Assembly (NCBI RefSeq): GCF_030580935.1
Contig: NZ_JAUQOM010000001.1
Location: 124,001 to 188,000, forward strand
Source: Sphingobium cyanobacteriorum
GTDB lineage: Bacteria > Pseudomonadota > Alphaproteobacteria > Sphingomonadales > Sphingomonadaceae
Length of the DNA stretch: 64,000 nt
Reading direction: 5' to 3'
Shown: positions 51,772-62,631 of the stretch, piece by piece
Position numbering within the stretch: the first letter of the stretch is position 1
Layout of the letters: each line of letters begins with the position of its first letter
The notes under the pieces: model-generated
What the model saw: the letters and a program-made list of their open reading frames with translations, nothing else
What the model was told of the DNA's origin: nothing
Database searches by the model: none
Made by a program: the position numbers and the translations under genes

Positions 51772-54039
51772 ATGGACGATAATACACGCCGCGCCGCCCT
51801 CGACTATCACCGCTATCCCCAGCCCGGCAAGCTGCGCATAGAGCCGACCAAGCGCATGGTGAACCAGCGCGACCTGGCGCTGGCCTATTCGCCCGGCGTC
51901 GCCGCGCCGTGCGAGGAGATCGCCGCCGATCCCGACAAGGCGATGGACTATACCGCGCGCGGCAATCTGGTCGCCGTCATTTCCAACGGCACCGCCGTCC
52001 TGGGCCTGGGCGCGATCGGCGCGCTGGCGTCCAAGCCGGTGATGGAGGGCAAGGCGGTCCTGTTCAAGAAATTCGCCGACATCGACGTGTTCGACATCGA
52101 ACTGGACACCACCGACCCGGACGCCTTCGTGGAGGCCGTGGCGTTGATGGAGCCGACCTTCGGCGGCATCAACCTGGAAGATATCAAGGCGCCCGAATGT
52201 TTCGCGATCGAGGCGCGGCTGAAGGCCCGGATGAACATTCCGGTATTCCATGACGACCAGCATGGCACCGCCATCGTCGTGGCCGCCGCCGTGCGCAACG
52301 CGCTGGTGTTGCAGGGCAAGACGCTGGCCGACGCAAAGCTGGTGACATCGGGCGCGGGCGCGGCGGCGCTCGCCTGCGTCGACCTGCTGGTGTCGATGGG
52401 CCTGCCGGTCGAGAATGTGACGATGACCGACAAGGACGGCGTCATTCATTCGGGCCGCGAGGGCATGTTGCCCAACATGGCGCGCTATGCCCGCACCACC
52501 AATGCCCGCACCCTGCCCGACGTGCTGCCGGGCGCTAACCTGTTCCTGGGGCTTTCCGCGCCGGGCGTGCTGAAACCGGAATGGCTGCCGCTGATGGCGC
52601 CCAATCCGCTGATCTTCGCGCTCGCCAACCCGGAACCGGAAATCCGCCCGGAGGCCGCGCGTGAGGTGCGCCCGGACGCGATCATCGCCACCGGCCGGTC
52701 GGACTATCCCAACCAGGTCAACAACGTCCTGTGCTTCCCCTATATCTTCCGCGGTGCGCTGGACGTGGGCGCGACCCAGATCAACGAGGCGATGAAGGTC
52801 GCCGCCGCAGACGCCATCGCCAGCCTGGCCCGCAAGCCCGCGCATGACAGCGTGGCGCAGGCCTATGGCGGGCGCAAGCTGGTGTTCGGGCCGGACTATA
52901 TCATCCCGACGCCCTTCGACCCGCGCCTGATCGGAGAGATCGCGGTCGCGGTGGCGAAGGCGGCGATGGACAGCGGTGTCGCGAAAAAGACGCTGGACCT
53001 GGACGATTACAGACGCGCGCTGTCGCGTCACAGCGCCCGGTCGGGTCAGTTGATGCTGCCGGTGTTCGACGCCGCCCGCGGCACCGGCTGTCGCATCGCC
53101 TATGGCGAAGGCGAGGATGAACGTGTGCTGCGCGCGATCCGCGACGCGCTGGACGAAGGCATCGTGCGCCCGACCATCGTGGCGCGTCGCCGCATCCTGG
53201 CACAGAAGCTGCCGGACATGGGGCTGAACCTGGATCTGGACCGCGATGTCGAAGTGATCGACCCGGAAACCGACCATCTGGTGATGGGCGAACTGGTCGA
53301 AGCCTATCGCGCCATCGCCGCACGCCGGGGTGTTCCGGCCGACGAAATCCTGCGCCATGTCTATCGTCGCCCGACCATCACCGCCGCCATGCTGCTGCGC
53401 ACGGGCCGGGTCGATGCCGCGCTGGTCGGCGGCCGGTCCGAATATTGGGGCCAGGTCGAACATGTGCTGCGCATCATCGACCGGACCCAGGAACATAGCC
53501 GCGTCTATGCGCTGTCGGGCCTGATCCTGGACGCAGGCGCGCTGTTCATCACCGACACCCATATGGTGCCCGATCCGACGCCGGAACAGATTGCGGAAAT
53601 GACGCTGGCCGCTTCGGCCGAATTGCGGCATTTCGGCCTGACCCCGCGCGCGGCGTTGCTGTCCCACTCCAATTTCGGCGCGTCGCACACCGACAGCGCG
53701 CGCAAGATGCGCAAGGCGTTCAAGCTGGTGCGCGACGCCGCGCCCGACCTGGCGGTGGACGGCGAAATGCACGCGGACGCGGCACTCAGCCAGGCGCTGC
53801 GCGAACGGCTGATCCCCGATTCCCGCTTTGAAGGCCCGGCGAACCTGCTGGTCATGCCCAATCTGGATGCGGCCAACATCACATTGACGGCCCTGTCGGC
53901 GGCCTCCAGCTCGCCGACGGTCGGCCCGATGCTGATGGGCCTGACCAAGCCGATCCATGTGCTGACGCCCGGCGTCACGTCGCGCGGCATCCTGAACCTG
54001 ACCGCGATCGCGGCGGCGGAAGTGGCGCGGGAAGGCTGA
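51772..54039 (+). CDS. maeB: NADP-dependent malic enzyme (MaeB type)
   Basis: A 755-residue enzyme that decarboxylates malate to pyruvate with NADP. The malic domain occupies the first 430 residues ([35 protein letters not shown]), and a phosphotransacetylase-like domain follows (about 430-750), as in E. coli MaeB, where it mediates regulation by acetyl-Co[11 protein letters not shown] is the catalytic tyrosine motif. The start is ATG at 51772. Confidence 0.96.
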   Translation: MDDNTRRAALDYHRYPQPGKLRIEPTKRMVNQRDLALAYSPGVAAPCEEIAADPDKAMDYTARGNLVAVISNGTAVLGLGAIGALASKPVMEGKAVLFKKFADIDVFDIELDTTDPDAFVEAVALMEPTFGGINLEDIKAPECFAIEARLKARMNIPVFHDDQHGTAIVVAAAVRNALVLQGKTLADAKLVTSGAGAAALACVDLLVSMGLPVENVTMTDKDGVIHSGREGMLPNMARYARTTNARTLPDVLPGANLFLGLSAPGVLKPEWLPLMAPNPLIFALANPEPEIRPEAAREVRPDAIIATGRSDYPNQVNNVLCFPYIFRGALDVGATQINEAMKVAAADAIASLARKPAHDSVAQAYGGRKLVFGPDYIIPTPFDPRLIGEIAVAVAKAAMDSGVAKKTLDLDDYRRALSRHSARSGQLMLPVFDAARGTGCRIAYGEGEDERVLRAIRDALDEGIVRPTIVARRRILAQKLPDMGLNLDLDRDVEVIDPETDHLVMGELVEAYRAIAARRGVPADEILRHVYRRPTITAAMLLRTGRVDAALVGGRSEYWGQVEHVLRIIDRTQEHSRVYALSGLILDAGALFITDTHMVPDPTPEQIAEMTLAASAELRHFGLTPRAALLSHSNFGASHTDSARKMRKAFKLVRDAAPDLAVDGEMHADAALSQALRERLIPDSRFEGPANLLVMPNLDAANITLTALSAASSSPTVGPMLMGLTKPIHVLTPGVTSRGILNLTAIAAAEVAREG

Positions 54040-54091
54040 ACTTAACCTTTTGCCCCTAGGCTGTCGCGGCAATGGAGGCATGAGGACGATA

Positions 54092-54763
54092 ATGGCGGGT
54101 ATGTTCAGAAGCATCGCACCCAAGCTGATCGCTGTGCTGGCGCTGGGCGGCGGCGCGCTGGCGGCGATGCAGTGGATCGACCGGCCGGCGGGCAAGGATG
54201 CACCGCCAGCGCAGGCGGCTGCGGTCAAGCCCGCGCCGGCAACCCCGGCAAAACCCGTCGAGCGGCGCAGCGACCAGGGCATGACGGTCGACCCCAACGC
54301 GCTGCGGGTGAAGCGGGTGCTCCAGATCGACGGCCCCTTCCGCCATGGCGATTATGCCTGGGACGAAACCGGCGCGCCCGCGACCGGGCCGGTCATCATC
54401 ACGGTCGACCTGCGCGCCCAGACATTGTCGGTGTTTCGCGACGGTTATGAAATCGGCGCGGCAGTGATCCTCTATGGCGCGACCGACAAGCCCAGTCCGC
54501 TGGGCGCCTTCCCCATCATGGCGAAACATGCCGACTATTATTCGCGCACCTACGACAATGCGCCGATGCCATTCGCCCAGCGGCTGACCAGCGACGGTGT
54601 GTTCATCCATGGCAGCGACGTGCAATGGGGGCGCGGCACCCATGGCTGCATCGGCGTGCCGACGGCCTTTGCAAAGAAGCTGTTCGGCGTCACCAGGACC
54701 GGCGACATGGTCGTCATCACCGATGGCAAGATGCTGGATGTCAGCAAGGCGAAGGTGGGATAG
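54092..54763 (+). CDS. L,D-transpeptidase (YkuD domain)
   Basis: A 223-residue protein with one N-terminal membrane anchor (LIAVLALGGGALAAMQW) and a Pro/Ala linker. A YkuD catalytic domain follows from about 98 to 215 (VIITVDLRAQTLSVFRDGYE). The active site is H173, H184 and nucleophile C186 in GTHGCIGVP. Most family members have SHGCIR; here Ser is Thr and Arg is Gly. These enzymes link peptidoglycan stems or attach proteins. Start ATG at 54092 is selected for its AGGA spacing; ATG 54080 is possible. Confidence 0.87.
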   Translation: MAGMFRSIAPKLIAVLALGGGALAAMQWIDRPAGKDAPPAQAAAVKPAPATPAKPVERRSDQGMTVDPNALRVKRVLQIDGPFRHGDYAWDETGAPATGPVIITVDLRAQTLSVFRDGYEIGAAVILYGATDKPSPLGAFPIMAKHADYYSRTYDNAPMPFAQRLTSDGVFIHGSDVQWGRGTHGCIGVPTAFAKKLFGVTRTGDMVVITDGKMLDVSKAKVG

Positions 54764-54769
54764 CCGGCG

Positions 54770-55660
54770 CTATTGCGGCGCTTCCTCGATCGTGACGGTG
54801 CGCCCGGCGGTCAAGGCCGCGCCGGCCGATGCCGCCATGATGCATGCTATGGCGAACCACTGGATCATGGTCAGCCTTTCGCCCAATATCACATAGCCCG
54901 ACAGCGCGCCAACGGCCGGGGCCGCGCTCGTCAGCAGGCTGAACACGGATGCGGGCAAACGTCGCATCGCCGCCATCTCCAGCGAATAGGGCAACGCGCT
55001 GGACAGAAGCGCGATCACAAGGCCGATCCCCAATATCGCGGGGGTCAACAGGCTGGTCCCCGCATGGCCAAGGCCGAGCGGCACGACCAGCAGCGCGGCG
55101 ACCAGCATGCCCCAGGCGACCGCATCGCCGCCCAGCCTTTCCGAAACATGCTTGCCCGTCAGGATATACAGCGCCCAGCATAATCCTGACGCAAGAGCGA
55201 ACGCGATACCGACCGGATCGAGCGCAACCGCCCCGGTGCGGGGCACCAGCAGCAACAGCCCCAGCGCCGCCGCCGCCAGCCACACAAAGTCCCGTGGCCG
55301 GCGTGACCCGAACAGCGCCACCGCCAGCGGCCCTGTCACCTCGATCGCGATGGCGATGCCAATCGGAATACGCGCGAACGCCTGGTAGATGAGCAGGTTC
55401 ATCAATCCCAGCGTCAGGCCGTAACCGACCAGTCCCCAGCGCACCCCATGCGGGATCGGCCGACGCCAGGGACGGCGATAGGCCAGCAGCAATATCGCCG
55501 CCAGGTTGATGCGCAAGGCTGCAATGCCAAAGGCGCCGACCAGGGGGAAAAGCGTCTTGGCAAAAGACGCACCGATGGTGGTGGAAAGCAGCGCGGCCAG
55601 CGTGGCGGCCGCCCCCGTCAAGGCCAGCCGGCGTGCGGCGCTGTGATCGTCCCTCGTCAT
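54770..55660 (-). CDS. EamA/DMT-family transporter (RhtA-like)
   Basis: A 296-residue ten-helix inner-membrane exporter with two EamA repeats. ISF-like first half (LSTTIGASFAKTLFPLVGAF) and second repeat LCWALYILTGKHVSERLGG match the RhtA threonine/homoserine exporter group. Substrate unproven; amino acid or related metabolite efflux likely. Start ATG 55660 is chosen over a longer frame to 55747. Confidence 0.85.
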   Translation of the reverse strand: MTRDDHSAARRLALTGAAATLAALLSTTIGASFAKTLFPLVGAFGIAALRINLAAILLLAYRRPWRRPIPHGVRWGLVGYGLTLGLMNLLIYQAFARIPIGIAIAIEVTGPLAVALFGSRRPRDFVWLAAAALGLLLLVPRTGAVALDPVGIAFALASGLCWALYILTGKHVSERLGGDAVAWGMLVAALLVVPLGLGHAGTSLLTPAILGIGLVIALLSSALPYSLEMAAMRRLPASVFSLLTSAAPAVGALSGYVILGERLTMIQWFAIACIMAASAGAALTAGRTVTIEEAPQ

Positions 55661-55828
55661 GGCGGGCGCTATAGCCGATCCGGCGTCACTGGCGAGACAT
55701 TGATGACATGATTGTCCATATTGCCATCGCTTTTGCAACAAACGCACGCGGGATCTGGTTGACCAGCGTTGTCATGAGGCCCATCTGCGGGCCTGACATT
55801 ATTTTGCATTGCAGCATGGAGCTTGCCC

Positions 55829-57040
55829 ATGGGCGTCCCCGTCCCGACCGCGCATACCCGCAAGACGCCACCGGCGCTCGTCCTGTTCGCCCTGGCGGTC
55901 GGCGCCTTCGCGATCGGCACGACCGAATTCGCGTCGATGAGCCTGCTGCCCTTCTTTGCCCGCGACCTGGGCATCGATCTGCCGACCGCCGGCCATGCGA
56001 TCAGCGCCTATGCGCTGGGCGTGGTGGTGGGCGCGCCGGTGATCGCCGCCTTTGGCGCGCGGCTGCCGCGCCGGACCCTGCTGATCGGGCTGATGGCGAT
56101 GTTCGCCATCGGCAACGGCCTGTCCGCGCTGTCGCCGGGCTATCATTGGCTGCTGCTGTTCCGCTTCCTGTCCGGCGTGCCGCATGGCGCCTATTTCGGC
56201 GTCGCCGCGCTGGTCGCCGCCAATCTGGTGCGACCAGAAAAGCGCACGCTGGCCATGGCACAGGTCATGTCCGGGCTGACGGTCGCCACCGTGATCGGCG
56301 TGCCGGCGGCCAATGTCATGGGACAGGTGCTGGGCTGGCGGTCGGGCTTCTTCGTCGTCGCGGCGCTGGCGGTGGCGACGATGACACTGGTTGCCCTCTT
56401 CGCCCCGCGCGATGGCGGCGACGCCAGGGCCAGCCCGATGCGCGAACTGGGCGCGTTGGGCAAAAGCCAGGTCTGGCTGACGCTGCTGACGGGCGCGATC
56501 GGCTTTGGCGGGCTGTTTGCGGTCTATACCTATGTCGCGTCCACGATGATCGACGTGACCCATGTATCGGAAACCCATGTGCCGCTGATCCTGATCATCT
56601 TTGGCATCGGCATGACGCTGGGCAATCTGGCGGTGGCCTGGCTGGCCGACCGGAACCAGAGCCGCACGGTGATCGGCGTGCTGCTCTGGAGCGCAGCCGC
56701 GCTGGCGCTGTTCCCGCTGATGGCGGGGAATATCTGGACCCTGGGCCTCAACATCTTCCTGATCGGTATCGGCGGGGGGCTGGGCACGCCGTTGCAGGCA
56801 CGGTTGATGGACGTGGCGGGCGATGCGCAGACACTGGCGGCGGCGCTGCATCACAGCGCGTTCAACATGGCCAATGCGCTGGGTCCGTGGCTGGGCGGCC
56901 TGTCGATCGCGGCGGGCTATGGCCTGGTGTCGACCGGCTGGATCGGCAGTGCGCTGGCGCTGGGCGGGCTGGTCATCTTTCTGATCGCGATCACACTGGA
57001 ACGGCAAATGCTGGCCGCGGTCCCGGCGCCAGCGGAATGA
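55829..57040 (+). CDS. MFS drug/metabolite efflux transporter (DHA1, AraJ-like)
   Basis: A 403-residue 12-helix MFS protein of the DHA1 family. FAIGTTEFASMSLLPFFARD in helix 1, GVVVGAPVIAAFGARLPRR (motif A) and FLSGVPHGAYFGVAA are typical of AraJ and related exporters. The substrate is unknown. Start ATG 55829, with GGAG eight bases upstream, is chosen over the TTG at 55823. Divergent from the EamA transporter. Confidence 0.87.
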   Translation: MGVPVPTAHTRKTPPALVLFALAVGAFAIGTTEFASMSLLPFFARDLGIDLPTAGHAISAYALGVVVGAPVIAAFGARLPRRTLLIGLMAMFAIGNGLSALSPGYHWLLLFRFLSGVPHGAYFGVAALVAANLVRPEKRTLAMAQVMSGLTVATVIGVPAANVMGQVLGWRSGFFVVAALAVATMTLVALFAPRDGGDARASPMRELGALGKSQVWLTLLTGAIGFGGLFAVYTYVASTMIDVTHVSETHVPLILIIFGIGMTLGNLAVAWLADRNQSRTVIGVLLWSAAALALFPLMAGNIWTLGLNIFLIGIGGGLGTPLQARLMDVAGDAQTLAAALHHSAFNMANALGPWLGGLSIAAGYGLVSTGWIGSALALGGLVIFLIAITLERQMLAAVPAPAE

Positions 57041-57151
57041 GCCGCGCGCCGGCAAGCGGTTGAAGGCGGTGAACCATCCCGCTATCAGCATCCCATAATG
57101 ACAGGACAGGGGCGGGAGGATGGCCGGGCATGACCCCAGGACCTTGCCCGC

Positions 57152-57766
57152 ATGACGATCAGCGCCCCTTCCCCCCGCCCCCACAGCCTGGCCGAGGATG
57201 GTTATGCCATCGCCATCGGCTGCGCCTTCATCGCCATGGGGCTGGCGCTGCTGAAACAGGCCAATCTGGTGACGGGCGGCATGGCGGGAATCGCGCTGCT
57301 GCTCTCCTACGTCATCCATTGGCCGCCCGCCGCCCTGTTCCTGCTGATCAACCTGCCCTTCTTCCTGTTCGCCGGGCGGGCGATGGGTCCGGCCTTTGGC
57401 CTGAAAACCCTGTTCGCCAATGTCGCGATCATGGGCGTGGGCCTCGCCATGCCCGCCGCGTTGCAGATCGCGCGGGTCAGCCCGCTGTTCGCATCGCTGT
57501 TCGGCGGGTCGATCATCGGCTTCGGCATCCTGGCCATCGCCCGCCATGGCGCGGGCGTGGGCGGCGTCGGCGTGGCGGCGCTGATCCTGCAAAAGACGCG
57601 CGGCTGGAATGCGGGGCGGACGCAGATGGGATGCGATCTGCTGATCCTGCTCGCATCCTTGCCGCTATTGAGTATCGAGCGCTTCGGCCTCTCGATCCTT
57701 TCCGCCGCCGCGATCAATGCGGTGCTGGTCGTCAACCACCGGCCGGGCCGCTATATCGGTTACTGA
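57152..57766 (+). CDS. YitT family membrane protein
   Basis: A 204-residue polytopic protein resembling the YitT/DUF161 family. LLKQANLVTGGMAGIALLLS is a characteristic first-helix region and HGAGVGGVGVAALILQK the second. About five transmembrane helices. Function unknown; 5 bp overlap region at its 3' end with the convergent lipoprotein gene. The start is ATG at 57152. Confidence 0.85.
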   Translation: MTISAPSPRPHSLAEDGYAIAIGCAFIAMGLALLKQANLVTGGMAGIALLLSYVIHWPPAALFLLINLPFFLFAGRAMGPAFGLKTLFANVAIMGVGLAMPAALQIARVSPLFASLFGGSIIGFGILAIARHGAGVGGVGVAALILQKTRGWNAGRTQMGCDLLILLASLPLLSIERFGLSILSAAAINAVLVVNHRPGRYIGY

Positions 57767-58287
57767 ACGCCACATAGCGGATCGCCGCCCCGGTCACGCG
57801 CCCGCAGCGCCGTGGCGGCATCATTGGCGATGCGGGGGAAGCTGACCCCCTCCAGCGTGCCGCGCCCTTCGCACAGGTCCGCGCAGGCCATGTCGACCAC
57901 GCCGGGCAACGCCACCTGATCGCCATCATATTGGGCGACGATGATGCAGCGGTCGCCGCCCTTGAAGCTGAGGATCAGCTTGTCGCCCGCCCGCCGCGCG
58001 ACGCCATGCCCCCGGCAACTCGGCTCCTCGCCGAACACCGCCTCCAGGCCGAAACGATATTGCCCGTCCTTGCCCGGAATGACGCAGAGCGCGTCGCGCC
58101 CCGCCTCATGGCTGTGCTGGTACAGGCCGACCGGCGAAATCCTGCTGGCGTCGGCGATGGCGCCACTGTCGATCGCGGCGCGCTCCAGCCCGCTCATGGG
58201 CACGCCGGCGTCCGCTCCGCCATCATTGGCAGGCGCGCGCTGGCACGCGGCCAGGAAGAGCAGGAGCGTGAGGCTAGCCCGCCGCAT
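57760..58287 (-). CDS. Predicted lipoprotein, unknown
   Basis: A 175-residue protein with a lipobox LAAC, lipidated Cys at residue 15 ([20 protein letters not shown]). No domain recognised. The mature part has six more cysteines (for example [18 protein letters not shown]), suggesting disulfides in the periplasm. Its start overlaps hisI by 14 bp, so it is co-transcribed with hisI, and it overlaps the yitT-like gene end on the other strand. Confidence 0.75.
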   Translation of the reverse strand: MRRASLTLLLFLAACQRAPANDGGADAGVPMSGLERAAIDSGAIADASRISPVGLYQHSHEAGRDALCVIPGKDGQYRFGLEAVFGEEPSCRGHGVARRAGDKLILSFKGGDRCIIVAQYDGDQVALPGVVDMACADLCEGRGTLEGVSFPRIANDAATALRARDRGGDPLCGVQ

Positions 58288-58645
58288 CGACGCTGCTGAG
58301 CCCCTCCGCCCCGACCCGGCGGAAGAAGCAGGAGCGCGCGCCGGTGTGGCAGGTGGGGCCGGCCGGCACCGCCTTCACCCAGACGGCGTCCTGATCGCAA
58401 TCGATGCGCAGGTCACGGACTTGCAGCATGTGACCGGAGGTTTCGCCCTTCTTCCACAACGCCTGGCGGCTGCGCGACCAGAAATGGGCAAGGCCGGTGT
58501 CGATGGTCAATTGCAGCGCCTGCGCATTCATATGCGCGACCATCAGCACATCGCCGCTGGCATCGTCGGTGACGACGGCCGTGATCAGCCCGTCCCGGTC
58601 ATATTTCGGATTGAGGGTCAGCCCCCTGTCGCGCATATCGTCCAT
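58274..58645 (-). CDS. hisI: Phosphoribosyl-AMP cyclohydrolase
   Basis: A 123-residue enzyme of histidine synthesis that opens the adenine ring of PR-AMP. Metal ligands: Mg by D82, D84 and D86 in RIDCDQDAV; Zn by C83, C99 and C106 (TCHTGARSC). [17 protein letters not shown] is the diagnostic catalytic block. It is a free-standing HisI without the HisE domain. The start is placed at ATG 58645; 58663 (MLYSAR) is also possible. The next gene overlaps its end. Confidence 0.94.
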   Translation of the reverse strand: MDDMRDRGLTLNPKYDRDGLITAVVTDDASGDVLMVAHMNAQALQLTIDTGLAHFWSRSRQALWKKGETSGHMLQVRDLRIDCDQDAVWVKAVPAGPTCHTGARSCFFRRVGAEGLSSVDAAG

Positions 58646-58764
58646 GCGGGCGCTATAGAGCATCGCGCGGGAAAGTGGGAACCGCTTTTGCGCATTCGAT
58701 GTCGGGGCTGGAGCGTGTCCCTGCACGAGACAAGACCCCTTGGATCAGGGGAAAACAGCAGAAA

Positions 58765-58842
58765 TGGGGCGATCGACGGGATCCGAACCCGCGACCTCCG
58801 GTACCACAAACCGGCGCTCTAACCAACTGAGCTACGATCGCC
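58765..58842 (-). tRNA. tRNA-His (anticodon GTG)
   Basis: A 78-nt minus-strand cloverleaf with encoded CCA. Acceptor stem GCGATCG pairs with CGATCGC, preceded by the extra G(-1) that pairs with C73, the tRNA-His identity feature. Anticodon loop TTTGTGG contains GTG. The T loop GTTCGGATC has G where A is usual, a minor variation. Confidence 0.96.
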
Positions 58843-58933
58843 ATGGGGGCCAGCGGCCCCGCGAGAAGGGCCACATATGCGGCCCATCCCCGCCCGTCAA
58901 GCGAACAACGTCACCATCCCGTAATTTCCCGGA

Positions 58934-59506
58934 TCAAAGCCCGGCAGCGCGCAATTGGGCGCGCAGGGCGGCCAGTTCACGGTCCGATATGCGGGGGCGC
59001 GCGCTGGCGGGCCTGCCCTTGCGCAGGCGGGCGCGATCCTTTTCGGGCGGATCGACGACGCGGACCCGGACGGCCGCATGGCCCTGCGCACGGACGCCCA
59101 GTTCCTCCGCCGCGCCGCGCGACAGGTCGATCACCCGCCCCCGCCCCGAAAAGGGACCACGATCATTCACCCGCACCAATATGGTCCGTCCGGTATCAAG
59201 CGCCGTCACCTCGACATAGCTTGGCAAGGGCAGGCTGGTATGCGCGGCGGTGATCCATCTGGCGCGAAACCGTTCGCCATTGGCGGTGCGATTGCCCGAT
59301 TCAGAGCCATACCAACTGGCATAGCCCAGCATGTCATAGCCGGGATCGGCGGCCGGGACATAGGTAACGCCACGTACAATATAGGGGGGACCGATCCTGA
59401 CCGGAGTGTCGCGCACCGGGCGATACGCACCGCCGCCACAGCCAGACAGGGCCAGCGCGCCCGCCATGATCCCGCACCACGCCGCCCTGCCCGTAATGAT
59501 CCTCAT
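58934..59506 (-). CDS. rlpA: RlpA-like septal ring lipoprotein
   Basis: A 190-residue lipoprotein. The lipobox LSGC places the lipidated Cys at residue 23; a double-psi beta-barrel follows (LGYASWYGSESGNRTANGER, then VNDRGPFSGRGRVIDLS). RlpA is a lytic transglycosylase acting on denuded septal glycan. The C-terminal SPOR domain of the E. coli protein is missing; a short Arg-rich tail replaces it. The start is ATG 59506; a GTG lies three bases upstream. tRNA-His is 91 bp downstream. Confidence 0.88.
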   Translation of the reverse strand: MRIITGRAAWCGIMAGALALSGCGGGAYRPVRDTPVRIGPPYIVRGVTYVPAADPGYDMLGYASWYGSESGNRTANGERFRARWITAAHTSLPLPSYVEVTALDTGRTILVRVNDRGPFSGRGRVIDLSRGAAEELGVRAQGHAAVRVRVVDPPEKDRARLRKGRPASARPRISDRELAALRAQLRAAGL

Positions 59507-59566
59507 CACGCCGTCCTACCGCCACCGGCCGCACGGGTCGAGCGCCGATTGGCAGGGCGCAACGAG

Positions 59567-59601
59567 AAAGGGACGAAAGCCAATCGGCCATCGTCCCTTT
59601 T
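59567..59601 (-). terminator. Terminator downstream of the HU gene
   Basis: AAAGGGACGA pairs perfectly with TCGTCCCTTT around a 14-base loop, with T/A runs at both ends so it can work on either strand. It lies about 135 bp after the HU stop codon on the minus strand and before rlpA. Confidence 0.75.
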
Positions 59602-59735
59602 CACCTTTGGCATACTCGTGCGGTCACAGGGATTTCCCCTTGCCACCGCCCTACTCTCCGTAAAAACTTTCCGGCCGCGATGCCGGTCATTGGTCAGAAC
59701 GGTGGGCGCCCGCCGTCAGGCAGGCGCCATCGCCG

Positions 59736-60008
59736 TCAGTTGACCGAATCCTTCAGGCCCTTGCCGGCCTTGAACTTGGGCTGGGCCGAAGCCTTGATCG
59801 TCATGGTTTCGCCGGTACGCGGGTTGCGGCCGGTCGAAGCCTTGCGCTGCGAAACCGAGAAAGTGCCGAAACCGACGAGGCGCACTTCGTCGCCCTTCTT
59901 CAGCGCGCCGGTGATGGCGTCGAACACGCCTTCCACGGCCTTGGTCGCGTCATTCTTGCTAAGGCCGCTGCTTTCAGCAACTGCGCTGATCAGATCCTGC
60001 TTGTTCAT
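59736..60008 (-). CDS. hup: HU family DNA-binding protein
   Basis: A 90-residue histone-like protein that bends and compacts DNA. The beta-arm signature GFGTFSVSQRKASTGRNPRTG and N-terminal MNKQDLISAVAES are standard, and the length is exact. Start ATG 60008; AAGGGGG lies about 10 bases upstream. Confidence 0.97.
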   Translation of the reverse strand: MNKQDLISAVAESSGLSKNDATKAVEGVFDAITGALKKGDEVRLVGFGTFSVSQRKASTGRNPRTGETMTIKASAQPKFKAGKGLKDSVN

Positions 60009-60064
60009 GCCTTGGGAACCCCCTTGTGCTGTTGGTTGGTTTAGGAATCGCGGCGTAGGCGGCG

Positions 60065-60094
60065 CAATAAGGCGCGGTTTTCTGCGCCTGTCAA
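60065..60094 (-). promoter_or_regulatory. Promoter of the HU gene
   Basis: On the minus strand TTGACA (60094-60089) is a perfect -35 element and TTATTG (60070-60065) a weak -10 after 18 bp. It lies about 60 bp before the HU start. Confidence 0.5.
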
Positions 60095-60151
60095 AGAGAA
60101 AGCGACAAAGACCCAGGCTTCGGGCGAAATTTGCGTCCACCTGCAAGAAAT

Positions 60152-60187
60152 AAGCTGAAACCAGCGGCTATCCGCCGGTTTCAGCTT
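60152..60187 (-). terminator. Terminator of lon
   Basis: AAGCTGAAACC pairs perfectly with GGTTTCAGCTT (11 bp), with a nested GCGG/CCGC in the loop. On the minus strand it is followed by ATTTCTT. It starts four bases after the lon stop codon. Confidence 0.75.
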
Positions 60188-60190
60188 GAC

Positions 60191-62587
60191 TTAGTGACGC
60201 AGGGCAGGATCGCCGTCGCGCCCGGATGCCGCAGGTGGCTTGGCCGCCAGATCATCCTCTTCGGTCCAGGCAATGGCTTCGAGAGGGGATATCAGCGCGC
60301 GGGCCAGCACTTCATCCACATGCGACACCGGAATGATTTCCAGCCCCTCGCGGATGTTCGCGGGAATTTCCGCAAGGTCTTTCTCATTTTCCTGCGGGAT
60401 CAGCACCGTCTTGATGCCACCGCGCAACGCAGCCAGCAGCTTTTCCTTGAGGCCACCGATCGGCAGCACCCGGCCACGCAGCGTGACCTCTCCGGTCATC
60501 GCCACATCCTTGTGGACCGGGATGCCGGTCAGCGTCGACACGATCGTCGTGACCATGCCGATGCCGGCCGACGGTCCATCCTTGGGCACCGCGCCTTCAG
60601 GCAGATGGATGTGGATGTCCTTGCGATTGAAGATGCTCGGCTTGATCCCGTAACCGGGCGAGCGCGCCTTCACATAGGAAAAGGCCGCCTGGATCGATTC
60701 GGTCATGACGTCGCCCAGCTTGCCGGTCGTCTTGATCATGCCCTTGCCCGGCACCGTGACGGCCTCGATCGTCAGCAACTCGCCGCCCACTTCGGTCCAC
60801 GCCAGCCCCGTGACGGCGCCGATCTGATGCTCGTCCTCGCCCACGCCATGGCGGAATTTGCGCACCCCGGCATAGTCCGCCAGATTGTCCGGCGTGATGA
60901 CGATCTTTTCGTAGGCGCCTTCGAGAATCTTGCGCAGCGCCTTGCGGGCGAGGCGCGCGACTTCGCGCTCCAGCGTGCGGACACCGGCTTCGCGGGTATA
61001 GTAACGGATCAGGTCGCGCACGGCCTGCTCGGTCACTTCAAACTCGCCATCCTTCAGCCCATGCGCCTCGATCTGCTTGGCGATCAGGTGGCGCTGGGCG
61101 ATCTCGACCTTTTCGTCCTCGGTATAGCCCTCCAGCCGGATGATCTCCATGCGGTCCAGCAACGGCTGGGGCAGGTTCAGCGAGTTGGCCGTCGTCACGA
61201 ACATGATGTCGGACAGGTCGACGTCGATCTCCAGATAATGGTCCTGAAACTTGCTGTTCTGTTCCGGGTCCAGCACTTCGAGCAGCGCCGAGGCGGGATC
61301 GCCCCGGAAATCCTGGCCCAGCTTGTCGATCTCGTCGAGCAGGAACAGCGGGTTCATGGTGCCGGCCTTTTTCAGGTTCGACACGATCTTGCCCGGCAGC
61401 GAGCCGATATAGGTCCGCCTGTGGCCGCGAATTTCTGCCTCGTCGCGGACACCGCCCAGCGACTGGCGTACGAATTCGCGCCCCGTCGCCTTCGCGATCG
61501 AGCGGCCAAGCGAGGTCTTGCCCACGCCCGGTGGGCCGACGAGGCACAGGATCGGGCCTTTCAGCTTGTTGGTGCGCGCCTGGACCGCCAGATATTCGAT
61601 GATCCGGTCCTTGACCTTCTCCAGCGCGAAATGATCCTCGTCCAGGATGTCCTGCGCCTTTTTGAGGTCGGTCTTGACCTTGCCCTTCTTGCCCCAGGGC
61701 AGCCCCAGCAGCACGTCGAGATAATTGCGCACGACCGTTGCTTCGGCCGACATGGGCTGCATGCCCTTGAGCTTCTTCAGCTCCGCCGTGGCCTTGGACC
61801 GCGCTTCCTTGCTGAGCCTGGTCTTGGCGATCTTCTCGGTCAGTTCGGCAAGCTCGTCGCCTTCCTCACCCTCGCCATTGCCCAGTTCGCGCTGAATCGC
61901 CTTCAACTGTTCGTTGAGATAATATTCGCGCTGGGTCTTTTCCATCTGGCGCTTCACGCGGCCACGGATCTTCTTTTCGACCTGGAGCACGCCCAGTTCG
62001 CCCTCCATGAAGGCGAACACCATCTCCAGCCGCTTGACCGGATCGGCCTCGACCAACAGCGATTGCTTGTCCGACACCTTGACGTTGATGTTGGCGGACA
62101 CGGCATCGGCCAGCCGACCCGCATCCTCGATCTCGCGCAATTGCACCGGCGTTTCGGCGGGCAGCTTCTTGTTGAGCTTGGCGTAATTTTCGAACTGCTC
62201 GGCAACCGACCGCATCAGCGCGGCGGCTTCCGGCCCTTCCGCAACGATATCATCGACCGGGGCGACATGGGCGACCAGATAGGTCTGTTGCGCCTCCATC
62301 GTTTCGAGCTGGGCGCGATGCTTGCCCTCCACCAGCACGCGGACGGTGCCATCGGGCAGTTTCAGCAATTGCAGCACGATCGCGACGACGCCGGTGTCGT
62401 AGAGCGAATCCCGGCCCGGATCATCCTCTGCCGGATCAAGCTGCGAAACGAGGAAGATTTCCTTGGAGCCTTCCATCGCCGCTTCGAGCGCGGCCACGCT
62501 CTTGTCGCGACCGACGAACAACGGAACGATCATCTGCGGGAAAACGACGATGTCGCGCAGCGGCAGAAGGGGATATTGCGTAGTCAT
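60191..62587 (-). CDS. lon: ATP-dependent protease Lon
   Basis: A 798-residue cytoplasmic protease that degrades misfolded and regulatory proteins. The LON N-domain is at about 1-200, the AAA+ module has Walker A GPPGVGKT with K357, and the protease has the Ser-Lys dyad S673 (KDGPSAG) and K716 (GLKEK), spaced 43 residues as in E. coli. The C-terminus ends in an Ala/Asp-rich tail. A heat-shock-like promoter lies upstream. The start is ATG at 62587. Confidence 0.97.
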   Translation of the reverse strand: MTTQYPLLPLRDIVVFPQMIVPLFVGRDKSVAALEAAMEGSKEIFLVSQLDPAEDDPGRDSLYDTGVVAIVLQLLKLPDGTVRVLVEGKHRAQLETMEAQQTYLVAHVAPVDDIVAEGPEAAALMRSVAEQFENYAKLNKKLPAETPVQLREIEDAGRLADAVSANINVKVSDKQSLLVEADPVKRLEMVFAFMEGELGVLQVEKKIRGRVKRQMEKTQREYYLNEQLKAIQRELGNGEGEEGDELAELTEKIAKTRLSKEARSKATAELKKLKGMQPMSAEATVVRNYLDVLLGLPWGKKGKVKTDLKKAQDILDEDHFALEKVKDRIIEYLAVQARTNKLKGPILCLVGPPGVGKTSLGRSIAKATGREFVRQSLGGVRDEAEIRGHRRTYIGSLPGKIVSNLKKAGTMNPLFLLDEIDKLGQDFRGDPASALLEVLDPEQNSKFQDHYLEIDVDLSDIMFVTTANSLNLPQPLLDRMEIIRLEGYTEDEKVEIAQRHLIAKQIEAHGLKDGEFEVTEQAVRDLIRYYTREAGVRTLEREVARLARKALRKILEGAYEKIVITPDNLADYAGVRKFRHGVGEDEHQIGAVTGLAWTEVGGELLTIEAVTVPGKGMIKTTGKLGDVMTESIQAAFSYVKARSPGYGIKPSIFNRKDIHIHLPEGAVPKDGPSAGIGMVTTIVSTLTGIPVHKDVAMTGEVTLRGRVLPIGGLKEKLLAALRGGIKTVLIPQENEKDLAEIPANIREGLEIIPVSHVDEVLARALISPLEAIAWTEEDDLAAKPPAASGRDGDPALRH

Positions 62588-62631
62588 TCACTCTCCGGGG
62601 CCGGTTGCGGCCCGTCATGCGGTTCATCGCC

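Noticed and set aside
57941..58822. 293-codon + strand frame
   Set aside because: It is antisense to the lipoprotein and hisI and ends in translated tRNA-His sequence.
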